Below the pieces are notes generated by a model. It had not been told where the DNA came from and did no database searches. It saw nothing but the letters and a program-made list of their open reading frames with translations. Both the position numbers and the translations under genes were made by a program. From Hydrogenothermus sp964516095 (GTDB lineage: Bacteria; Aquificota; Aquificia; Aquificales; Hydrogenothermaceae): a DNA stretch of 17,112 bases. Location: the NCBI GenBank assembly GCA_964516095.1, contig CAZEYS010000031.1, positions 1 through 17,112 on the forward strand, given 5' to 3'. Each line of letters begins with the position of its first letter. The first letter of the stretch is position 1. Below are positions 1 to 6,178 of this stretch, piece after piece.

Positions 1-1
1 T

Positions 2-313
2 GATAAAATTGAAACCCTTGCAATAAAAGAAGTTTTCAAAAATCATGCTTATAAATTAAAAATAAGTTCTATAAAATCTATGATAGGTCATCTTCTTGGA
101 GCTGCTGGAGCCGTTGAAGCTGTGGCTACAGTAAAAGCTATAAAAGAAGGGGTAATTCCACCAACTATAAACTATGAATATCCTGATCCAGATTGTGATT
201 TAGATTATGTTCCTAATAAGGCAATAGAGTATCCAGTAAAAGTAGCTATATCCAACTCATTTGGCTTTGGTGGTACAAATGCCTGCTTAGCATTTAAAGC
301 CTATGAAGAATGA
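2..313 (+). CDS. fabF: Beta-ketoacyl-ACP synthase II (FabF), C-terminal part only
   Basis: This is the last 103 residues of the elongating ketosynthase of type II fatty acid synthesis, which condenses malonyl-ACP with a growing acyl-ACP in the cytoplasm. The reading frame is open from base 2, so the gene is cut by the window edge; the ATG at 80 is internal. Visible active-site signatures are the KSMIGHLLGAAG block (fragment K25 and H30, equivalent to K335 and H340 of E. coli FabF) and the C-terminal NSFGFGGTN loop, which forms the oxyanion/gating loop. The catalytic cysteine would lie upstream of the window. The stop TGA (311-313) overlaps the rnc start by 11 bp, so the two are probably co-translated; fabF-rnc adjacency (often after acpP) is common in bacteria. 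FabB is a less likely alternative. Confidence 0.95.
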   Translation, partial: DKIETLAIKEVFKNHAYKLKISSIKSMIGHLLGAAGAVEAVATVKAIKEGVIPPTINYEYPDPDCDLDYVPNKAIEYPVKVAISNSFGFGGTNACLAFKAYEE

Positions 314-1046
314 ACTTGTTGAAAAGCATAAGGATAAAATAGAAAAGCTTGAGAATATTTTAGGATATAAATTCAAAGACAAGTCTTTACTTTTAACTGC
401 AATAACCCATAGTTCATATGTATCTCAAGAAAAGGATAAAAAAAATATAAAAGATTATGAAGTTTTAGAATTTTTAGGCGATTCGGTAATATCTCTAATT
501 GTCAGTGAAATACTTATAAAAGAGTTTCCTGATGCAAAAGAAGGGCAGTTATCAAAGATAAGATCAGCAGTGGTGAGCGAAGCATTTCTATCCATATTAG
601 CCAGAAAAATAAAACTTAATGAATTTGTTCTTTTAAGCAAAGGTGAAATAGCCCAAAAAGGTATGGAAAGACCATCTCTTTTATGTGATGTTTTTGAATC
701 TGTGTTTGGTGCTATATATATGGACTGTGGCTATTATATTGACCCACCAAGGAAAGTTTTTAACGCTCATTTTTATGATTTTTTAGTTGAAAGTATAAAG
801 AAAGATAACATTCCGATAGATTATAAGTCTATACTTCAAGTATATACTCAGAAGCATCTTAAAACTCTTCCTAAATACACAGTAATAGATACATCTGGAC
901 CTGAACATGAAAAAGAATTTACAGTAGTATGTAAAGTAGAAAATTTGGTAGAGACGAAAGGTAAGGGAAAATCAAAAAAAGAAGCAGAAACTCAAGCGGC
1001 TAAAAAAGCCTATCAACAACTGCAAAAAAGAGAAAAGAAAAATTAG
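303..1046 (+). CDS. rnc: Ribonuclease III
   Basis: Double-strand-specific endoribonuclease that processes rRNA precursors and structured mRNAs; 247 residues, slightly longer than E. coli RNase III (226). The N-terminal catalytic domain (about 15-160) has the signature EVLEFLGDS at 53-61 and the second acidic block CDVFESVFGAIY at 128-139. The metal-binding acids match the family: E53, E56, D60, E80, D129 and E132. The signature is slightly atypical because the usual Arg after the first Glu is Val54. A double-stranded RNA-binding domain follows (about 170-240), ending in the lysine-rich GKGKSKKEAETQAAKKAY segment. No separate ribosome site is evident; the start lies inside the fabF end, so translational coupling is likely. 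The TAG stop overlaps the stop of the opposing lipoprotein gene, leaving no room for a terminator between them. Confidence 0.97.
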   Translation: MKNELVEKHKDKIEKLENILGYKFKDKSLLLTAITHSSYVSQEKDKKNIKDYEVLEFLGDSVISLIVSEILIKEFPDAKEGQLSKIRSAVVSEAFLSILARKIKLNEFVLLSKGEIAQKGMERPSLLCDVFESVFGAIYMDCGYYIDPPRKVFNAHFYDFLVESIKKDNIPIDYKSILQVYTQKHLKTLPKYTVIDTSGPEHEKEFTVVCKVENLVETKGKGKSKKEAETQAAKKAYQQLQKREKKN

Positions 1047-2041
1047 AATTTTATTAAACTTTTTTTAAGGAACTTGTATTTTCTTAGTTTTGCTGTAATT
1101 CTGTTTAAAGCTTCTTGAACCTCCTCAATAGGTTCGTTCATTAAATTATATGCCCTTTTATAAAACATATAAGCTTTCTCTAATTCTCCCTTTGCTTCAT
1201 AGCAAACACCTAAATCATAGTTTAAGACAACACTTTTGGGATACTTTTTAACTAAATTTTCCCAGATACCACATGCTTTGTCTAACATTCCTTTGTCTGC
1301 AAAATCTAAGGATTTTTCAAAAGAATCCTTATCTTTTGAAAATTTTATTTCTGAATCATCATCCAGAATGGGTATTGTTTGGGTAGTTGTATAAGGAGCC
1401 ACATCTTTTAAAAATTGAGAAATTGCGTTTTTTTTAGCTATTTCCAATAACTCATCTCTATTTATATATACACTTTCATCAATACAAGATTTGGAAGATG
1501 AAGTTCCAAGATATTTTTTAGAAAAAACTACTTCTGCAGTTTCAACATCTATTAGTCTAGGAACAAATGAGAAAACTGCATCATACCTTGTACATCTTAC
1601 CTTATAAGTAGTTAATTTTTTACATTTAGAATCCAGACATGCGACTCTATCTTCATAGTAAAATTTACGGGTAACATCAGCATTCAGCACTGCTCCTGTA
1701 AGTATTCCCTGAACACCTAATATTCTTCCGATTTTTACTGCATCTTTTTCATTGACTAGCCCTGAATGAGAGAATTTTTGTTCAGCTAAAACTTTTTCTA
1801 TAGTGTTTCTATCTACAAGTTTAAAGTAAGGTTTACCATTTACATAAACATTTGCCAGGTAAGATTCAAGTTCTATTGCAAATTCTCTTCCTCCGTATCC
1901 ATGGAATGGGAGTACGGCTATTTTTCTATATTTTAAAACCTGAGGATAGTTTGGTGGATTTAATGAATGAACTACAATTTTTTTACTACAGGACGTTAAA
2001 GCAAAAAATAGAAACAGAATTAAACTGACTACCTTCACCAA
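1043..2041 (-). CDS. CsgG/LpoB-like lipoprotein with C-terminal TPR repeats
   Basis: 332 residues, unnamed. The N terminus is a lipoprotein signal: Lys3, a hydrophobic stretch 4-15 and a lipobox LTSC with the lipidated Cys at 18, so the product should be anchored in a membrane facing the periplasm. Residues about 38-175 (RKIAVLPF, then LVDRNTIEKVLAEQ, then KIGRILGVQGILTGAV) look like the CsgG/LpoB-type fold of outer-membrane-associated lipoproteins. Four extra cysteines sit in this domain (135, 140, 150, 186). Residues about 240-305 form roughly two TPR helix pairs (FADKGMLDKACGIW, LGVCYEAKGELEKAYMFYKR). The start overlaps the upstream ATPase gene. The coordinates use TTG at 2041, but the next codon, GTG at 2038, forms a 4-bp GTGA overlap with the ATPase stop and lies 8 nt after GAGGGTG, so it may be the real start. 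The exact role is unknown; coupling to the ATPase suggests a cell-envelope or metal-linked function (inference). Confidence 0.75.
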   Translation of the reverse strand: MVKVVSLILFLFFALTSCSKKIVVHSLNPPNYPQVLKYRKIAVLPFHGYGGREFAIELESYLANVYVNGKPYFKLVDRNTIEKVLAEQKFSHSGLVNEKDAVKIGRILGVQGILTGAVLNADVTRKFYYEDRVACLDSKCKKLTTYKVRCTRYDAVFSFVPRLIDVETAEVVFSKKYLGTSSSKSCIDESVYINRDELLEIAKKNAISQFLKDVAPYTTTQTIPILDDDSEIKFSKDKDSFEKSLDFADKGMLDKACGIWENLVKKYPKSVVLNYDLGVCYEAKGELEKAYMFYKRAYNLMNEPIEEVQEALNRITAKLRKYKFLKKSLIKF

Positions 2042-4110
2042 TTTTTCACCCTCACTGAGTTTCCTATAACAAAGGCACTACTTAAAACCATAGCAAGAGC
2101 AGCAAGTATAGGGCTTAAATTTCCAGTTAAAGCATATCCTATTCCTATTATATTATATATAAATGCCCAGAAGATATTTGTGTATATAACCTTTTTCACT
2201 TTTCTTGATAAAAGTATCACTAGCGGAACTTTTCTTAAATCATCACTGATAAGACTTATATCAGCACTTTCTTTAGTTATATCTGTACCACATCCCATTG
2301 CAATTCCTATGTCTGCTTTTGATAGTGCTGGTGCATCATTTATACCATCTCCGACCATTGCAACTACTTTTCCACGTTTTTGATGTTTCTCTATTTCCTT
2401 TATTTTATCTTGAGGAAGTAATCCAGCTTTAATGTACTCTATTCCTAATTTTTCTTTTAATATTTTAGCAAAGTGATGTGTATCACCTGTTAAGACTCCC
2501 ACTTCTAACTTTAATTTTTTTAACGCTCTAATGGTAATAGGTGCTTCATCTTTTATTTTTTGACTGAAAGTTACAATTCCAAGTACCTGTTTTTCATTAA
2601 ATATAAATATAGGAATTTCTGCTTTTTCTTCTGCTGTTTTTGCTATTTTTTCTAATTCATCAGGAATAACAAGGCCAAACTTTTTTACAAATTTTCTACT
2701 ACCAATGAAAAGTTTTTCTCCATCAACTTTACCTTCTATCCCATATCCAAAATGAACTTTAAAATCTTCTACTTTATAAGTGTCATCTAAGAAATTTTTT
2801 GTTTTACAGTAAGCTAAAAACGATAAAGCTAAGGGATGTTCTGAGTGTTTTTCCAATGCACATGCTTTTTTTATAACTTCTTCATCTTTGGCTTTTACTC
2901 TATTAACCTGCAAAAATCTTTCTGTTATAGTTCCTGTTTTATCAAAAAATACTGTTTTTACAGATGATAGTTTTTCAAGTATATCAGCACCTTTTATAAT
3001 AATTCCATGTTTAAATGCCTCACTTAAACCTATCCATAGAGCAAGAGGTGCTCCAATACTAAAAGCACAAGGACAAGATATCAATAGCACAGACATAGAA
3101 ACAATTAATGCTTTTTCAAAACCTTCCACCATATACCAGTAAGCAAAAGCTCCTGCTGATAGTGTAAGCATCACAGGTAAAAAATAGGCTGCCACTGTAT
3201 CTGTAATTCTGGTTATAGGTGCTCGGGAGTTTCTAATTTCCTTCATTAACTCTATAAACCTGTTTACAGTCCATTCTTGAGATGGTTTAGAAACTTTTAC
3301 TTTCAAACTACCATCTGTGTTTATTGTTCCAGCATAAACTTCATCATTTTCTTTTTTTAACACAGGTTTTGCTTCTCCTGTGAGCATAGATTCGTCAACA
3401 TAGGCTTTTCCTTCTATAACAATACCATCTGCTGGTATTTTTTCTCCTGGTTTTATAAGTACTATATCTCCAATTTTTAAATCTTGTGCAGGTACTTCAA
3501 TGATTTTTCCGTCTCTCAAGACATTGGCTTTTTGTGGAACTAACTTTAAGAGCTCCTTCATAAAATTTGAAGCCTTAACTCTTGAAGATGTTTCTAAATA
3601 TCGTCCAAATGTTACAAGTACGAGTATCATTGTGGCTGTTTCGAAATATATAGAGGGTTTATTTGTAAAAACAGAATAAACTGATATGAAGTAAGCAGAA
3701 AATGCACCTATTGCTATTAATGTATCCGTATTAAAGTTTAACCAGTTATGTCTTGAAAAGGAATTTTTTAAAATAGGAACTCCTAACAGTATCATGACAG
3801 GTGTAGATAAAACTAAAATTATGTACTTTATTATTTTCGTAAAAGCTTGAGCCTCTGGGTCGTCAGGAGTTAGATGAGCTCCATATAGATAAGTAGATAA
3901 CATAAATACAATCATGGCAAGGAAATAACCAAAACCAAATTTTCCTAAGAAGGCTAAAGCATTTCCTTCTTCTCCCCTTAATCCTGTCGTTTTATTTATT
4001 AAATAACATCCGAAACAACAGAAATCTTCAACCTGACCGTTACCTATATCAAATCGAAGAGATTTTCCTGTTATAGGTATACCGCATTGATAACACTCTT
4101 TGTTTGCCAA
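2035..4110 (-). CDS. Copper-type P1B ATPase with N-terminal Cys metal-binding domain
   Basis: Integral membrane pump that uses ATP to move a soft metal, probably Cu(I), out of the cytoplasm. All P-type motifs are present: TGEA at 244-247, the transmembrane CPC at 346-348, DKTGT with phosphorylated D390, HP at 425-426, TGDT at 541-544 and GDGINDAP at 587-594. The last helices carry YN (652-653) and MVLSS (674-678), which with CPC is the Cu(I) signature. The N terminus holds CYQC (6-9) and FCCFGC (30-35), resembling the metal-binding domain found in FixI/CcoI/CtpA-like pumps, but there is no HMA (MxCxxC) domain. It starts at TTG, supported by GAGG 7 nt upstream; the nearby ATG is out of frame. 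It could be an export pump (CopA type) or a pump that loads cytochrome oxidase (CcoI type); no cco genes are in view. It is followed directly by the lipoprotein gene. Confidence 0.93.
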   Translation of the reverse strand: MANKECYQCGIPITGKSLRFDIGNGQVEDFCCFGCYLINKTTGLRGEEGNALAFLGKFGFGYFLAMIVFMLSTYLYGAHLTPDDPEAQAFTKIIKYIILVLSTPVMILLGVPILKNSFSRHNWLNFNTDTLIAIGAFSAYFISVYSVFTNKPSIYFETATMILVLVTFGRYLETSSRVKASNFMKELLKLVPQKANVLRDGKIIEVPAQDLKIGDIVLIKPGEKIPADGIVIEGKAYVDESMLTGEAKPVLKKENDEVYAGTINTDGSLKVKVSKPSQEWTVNRFIELMKEIRNSRAPITRITDTVAAYFLPVMLTLSAGAFAYWYMVEGFEKALIVSMSVLLISCPCAFSIGAPLALWIGLSEAFKHGIIIKGADILEKLSSVKTVFFDKTGTITERFLQVNRVKAKDEEVIKKACALEKHSEHPLALSFLAYCKTKNFLDDTYKVEDFKVHFGYGIEGKVDGEKLFIGSRKFVKKFGLVIPDELEKIAKTAEEKAEIPIFIFNEKQVLGIVTFSQKIKDEAPITIRALKKLKLEVGVLTGDTHHFAKILKEKLGIEYIKAGLLPQDKIKEIEKHQKRGKVVAMVGDGINDAPALSKADIGIAMGCGTDITKESADISLISDDLRKVPLVILLSRKVKKVIYTNIFWAFIYNIIGIGYALTGNLSPILAALAMVLSSAFVIGNSVRVKNW

Positions 4111-4128
4111 TAGAATTCCTCATTGTAT

Positions 4129-4140
4129 GTTAAATTTAAC
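4129..4140. promoter_or_regulatory. 12-bp perfect palindrome upstream of the copper ATPase gene
   Basis: GTTAAATTTAAC reads the same on both strands and lies 19 bp before the ATPase start codon, in the 67-bp gap after aroD. A TACAAT hexamer, possibly a -10 element on the minus strand, lies just downstream at about 4122-4127. The position would suit a repressor operator, but the sequence is mostly A/T and such palindromes arise often by chance in this genome. No regulator family can be assigned. Confidence 0.2.
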
Positions 4141-4177
4141 CTTTAAATAAAATATATTCTCACTTTATTTTTAACAA

Positions 4178-4885
4178 CTACTTTTCCTCGCTATCAATTA
4201 AACCGTAAAATTCAAGTTCATCTTTTAATTTTTCTATTTCTATCTGTCCTGGAGCAAATGCAACTCCTATATAGCTGTATGTTATTAAACTTCCAAAGAA
4301 AAATCCTGCTACTCTTGTTATTCTCCCCAGACTACCCATAGAAATTGCAACTAAATTTTTGTCTTTATTTTTTTCTGTTACACATAAAAGTCTCGCAACA
4401 TCATCTTTTGTCCTAGCGTTAAAAGCGTACTTTACTATATCAGCTCCTATAGAGACTGATTTATCTATGATAGATTGTATCTCTTCCTCAGGTGGAGTTT
4501 TTTCAAAATCATGGTATGAAACTAAAGCTAAAGCGTTGTTGTCTTTGGCTATTTTTATAACTTTGTCCCTTAAAGTTTCAGAAGATAGTTCAATATCAAT
4601 AATGTCTACTTTTGGAGCTATAGCTTTAAATATTCTCTCTCTTTCATAGTCTGAAATCGGAGTTCCACCTTCTTTTTTACTTCTTATAGTACCTATGATT
4701 CCTAGATTAAGGTTTTTTATAAAAGAAATCTTTTCTAAAATGTAATCGATATTTCGGTTACTAAATTGGTCTATTCTAAGTTCTATTATGTCTGCTCCCT
4801 TTTCTTTCGCTGTTTTTACTTCATCTTCTAAATTTTTATCGTTAACAGGAATTGCTATTAGGGGTTTCTTTCCAAGCTCTAACAT
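4178..4885 (-). CDS. aroD: 3-dehydroquinate dehydratase, class I
   Basis: Third step of the shikimate pathway: dehydration of 3-dehydroquinate to 3-dehydroshikimate through a Schiff base. 235 residues with the chosen start, close to the usual 220-250. Family landmarks are ELRIDQF (35-41, substrate-binding Glu and Arg), Arg68, SYHDF with catalytic His125, GADIVKYAF with Schiff-base Lys152, SMGSLGRITR (182-191) and APGQ (211-214). The start was placed at the ATG at 4885 because GGAGGT lies 4-5 nt before it; an in-frame ATG at 4915 would give 245 residues, but it precedes that ribosome site and the family's conserved N-terminal strand begins only at PLIAIP. The gene is divergent from the DUF2267 gene and first in a possible aroD-ATPase-lipoprotein transcript, although the 67-bp gap could hold a separate promoter. 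Confidence 0.95.
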   Translation of the reverse strand: MLELGKKPLIAIPVNDKNLEDEVKTAKEKGADIIELRIDQFSNRNIDYILEKISFIKNLNLGIIGTIRSKKEGGTPISDYERERIFKAIAPKVDIIDIELSSETLRDKVIKIAKDNNALALVSYHDFEKTPPEEEIQSIIDKSVSIGADIVKYAFNARTKDDVARLLCVTEKNKDKNLVAISMGSLGRITRVAGFFFGSLITYSYIGVAFAPGQIEIEKLKDELEFYGLIDSEEK

Positions 4886-4888
4886 CTT

Positions 4889-4896
4889 TACCTCCA
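4889..4896 (-). promoter_or_regulatory. Ribosome binding site that fixes the aroD start
   Basis: Read on the minus strand, TGGAGGTA sits a few bases before the ATG at 4885. It is a near-perfect anti-Shine-Dalgarno match at good spacing and lies downstream of the alternative ATG at 4915, which argues for the shorter protein. Confidence 0.6.
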
Positions 4897-4946
4897 TTAG
4901 ATTTAAAATCACCAAATATTTTAATTGATAAACTTATTTTTAGCTA

Positions 4947-4974
4947 TTGTCATTTTCATCTCAAGTTATATATT
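4947..4974 (+). promoter_or_regulatory. Putative sigma-70-type promoter of the DUF2267 gene
   Basis: TTGTCA (4947-4952) and TATATT (4969-4974) are separated by 16 bp and lie 42 bp before the start codon. They resemble -35 and -10 elements. The surrounding 100-bp gap is very A+T-rich, so chance matches are possible; the divergent aroD promoter should be in the same gap but was not pinned down. Confidence 0.4.
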
Positions 4975-5000
4975 TATATGTGAAATAAATAATAAAAGCA

Positions 5001-5007
5001 AGGAGGG
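5001..5007 (+). promoter_or_regulatory. Strong ribosome binding site, DUF2267 gene
   Basis: AGGAGGG lies 8 nt before the ATG at 5016. It is among the best Shine-Dalgarno matches in the window and suggests high translation of the downstream protein. Confidence 0.7.
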
Positions 5008-5015
5008 TCCTAAAG

Positions 5016-5471
5016 ATGAAATTTGAAAAGTATGTTGCAACAGGAAACTCCTTCATCAAAGAAGTTGCTCAAGAATTAACAGGAAAACCTAAAGAAGAAA
5101 TCACTGAAGCTGACAAAGAAAGAGCTTTAAGAATTACAAGAGCAGTTTTACACGGTTTAAGAAACAGATTAACTCCTGAAGAATTTGTAGACTTAATTTC
5201 CCAGCTTCCAATGTGTATTAAAGCTGTGGCTGTAGATGGTTGGAAAATTGATAAAACCCCTGAAAAAATCAAGCATGTAGATGAATTCGTTGAAGAAGTG
5301 TGGAATGAAGATGGTAGAGTAGCTCCAAGGGATTTTGGAAGCAGAGAAGAAGCTAAAGAGGCTATTAAAGCAGTTTTAAGAGTTATTAAAAGACATGTAT
5401 CTGATGGAGAAATTAAAGACGTTGAAGCAGAAATGCCTAAAGAATTAAAACAATTCATTGAGGAAGCATAA
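5016..5471 (+). CDS. DUF2267 family protein
   Basis: 151 residues, soluble and mostly helical, with no signal peptide or membrane segment. The best-conserved part is residues 36-76 (RALRITRAVLHGLRNRL, then PEEFVDLISQLP, then VDGW), which matches the DUF2267 pattern. A second, weaker copy is visible at 111-150 (EEAKEAIKAVLRVIKRHV, then EAEMPKELKQFI), in line with the two-fold repeat of that family. The molecular function of DUF2267 is not established as far as I know. The gene stands alone between its own probable promoter and a hairpin terminator, with a strong ribosome site, so it is likely an independently regulated and well-expressed single gene. Its neighbours aroD and the four-repeat gene are both on the opposite strand and give no functional clue. 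Confidence 0.85.
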   Translation: MKFEKYVATGNSFIKEVAQELTGKPKEEITEADKERALRITRAVLHGLRNRLTPEEFVDLISQLPMCIKAVAVDGWKIDKTPEKIKHVDEFVEEVWNEDGRVAPRDFGSREEAKEAIKAVLRVIKRHVSDGEIKDVEAEMPKELKQFIEEA

Positions 5472-5475
5472 AAAA

Positions 5476-5506
5476 ACCTGAAGGGGGCTTTAAAGCCCCT
5501 CATTTT
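5476..5506. terminator. Probable bidirectional hairpin terminator
   Basis: The perfect 16-bp palindrome GGGGCTTTAAAGCCCC (5484-5499) lies between the DUF2267 stop (5469-5471) and the opposing stop (5500-5502). On the + strand it is followed by CATTTTAGTT; on the minus strand it is followed by CTTCAGG and then six Ts. Its G+C-rich arms stand out in this A+T-rich sequence, and it sits exactly where two convergent genes need a shared terminator. Confidence 0.75.
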
Positions 5507-6081
5507 AGTTCATTTAAGGCCTTTTCTAAATCTCCGTGTTTTAAAATTTCAATTAATTTATCCTCATCAAACTCTTTCGAAACAATTTTTTTAGCTTCTA
5601 TATCATAGATAAAAAATATTTCATCTCCAAAACTTCCAACAACCAAATTAGGTGATTTTCCTATCACAGCTCCAGCTATTACAGAAGATTTAAAATCTGG
5701 AGTTATTTTTTCTCCAGTCTTAATATGATAAAGAGAGTAATGAGCTTTTTCCTTTGCCCAAAAATAATCACTTTCTCCTGTTAAGGCTCCTCTATCTCTT
5801 ATTTTTCTAAACCAAGATGAAACTTGGCCATCTAATGAAAATAAGGCCTCTTTTTTATCTTTGGATACTCTAAAGTAAGGAGATTGGCCTTTTACTAATC
5901 CTTGTGGATTAATCCAATCAAAATAATCAGACACTCTTTCTTTAGTTTCGTAAACATATATAGCCCATTTTACTTTTAATAAATCTCTGCTGTCTTTGAC
6001 CTCTTCTTCTGTTGCTATTACATATGGGCTTTCACCTTTAATAGCTCCTTCCTGTATTATATATCCAAACCTTTTTTTCAC
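5500..6081 (-). CDS. Uncharacterised protein with four short internal repeats
   Basis: 193 residues that I do not recognise as a named family. No signal peptide or transmembrane helix is visible, so it is probably cytoplasmic. Four repeats share the core G-[AL]-[ILV]-x-G-x-S-[PD]-[YN]: GAIKGESPY (12-20), GLVKGQSPY (61-69), GALTGESDY (98-106) and GAVIGKSPN (137-145), spaced 49, 37 and 39 residues. Each core is followed by short strand-like aromatic segments ending in a V/I-[ST]-x-x-[FY] motif (VSDYF, VSSWF, ITPDF, VSKEF). The alternation suggests a small all-beta repeat fold, perhaps propeller-like, but that is inference. A short helical, charged tail follows (173-193). Translation starts at GTG (6079-6081), supported by AAGGAG about 7 nt upstream. 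It is single, divergent from bioA, and ends at the shared hairpin. Confidence 0.75.
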   Translation of the reverse strand: MKKRFGYIIQEGAIKGESPYVIATEEEVKDSRDLLKVKWAIYVYETKERVSDYFDWINPQGLVKGQSPYFRVSKDKKEALFSLDGQVSSWFRKIRDRGALTGESDYFWAKEKAHYSLYHIKTGEKITPDFKSSVIAGAVIGKSPNLVVGSFGDEIFFIYDIEAKKIVSKEFDEDKLIEILKHGDLEKALNELK

Positions 6082-6092
6082 TTTTGTTCTCC

Positions 6093-6151
6093 TTGTTCTT
6101 TTTTTATAACTTTTTATATTAAAATACTTCTACTGGCTTTATTTATGATAA
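6093..6151 (+). promoter_or_regulatory. Candidate promoter region for bioA
   Basis: TTGTTC (6093-6098) and TATATT (6115-6120) are 16 bp apart, the same spacing and -10 hexamer as the candidate before the DUF2267 gene. A second -10-like run, TATGATAAT, occurs at 6143-6151 without a good -35 partner. The 97-bp gap must also hold the promoter of the divergent four-repeat gene. The evidence is weak because of base composition. Confidence 0.3.
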
Positions 6152-6178
6152 TTATTAAGAAGTGTAAGGAGATAAAGT

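Noticed and set aside
80..313. Separate small gene starting at ATG 80
   Set aside because: The frame continues unbroken to base 2 with FabF residues, including the active-site Lys before the ATG, so this is the middle of fabF.
4886..4915. N-terminal extension of AroD from the ATG at 4915
   Set aside because: The strong GGAGGT site lies after that ATG and before the ATG at 4885, and the extra residues are outside the conserved family N terminus.
5069..5503. Long minus-strand open frame opposite the DUF2267 gene
   Set aside because: It is Ser/Leu-rich, lacks a ribosome site, runs through the hairpin region and is antisense to a gene with a recognised family pattern.
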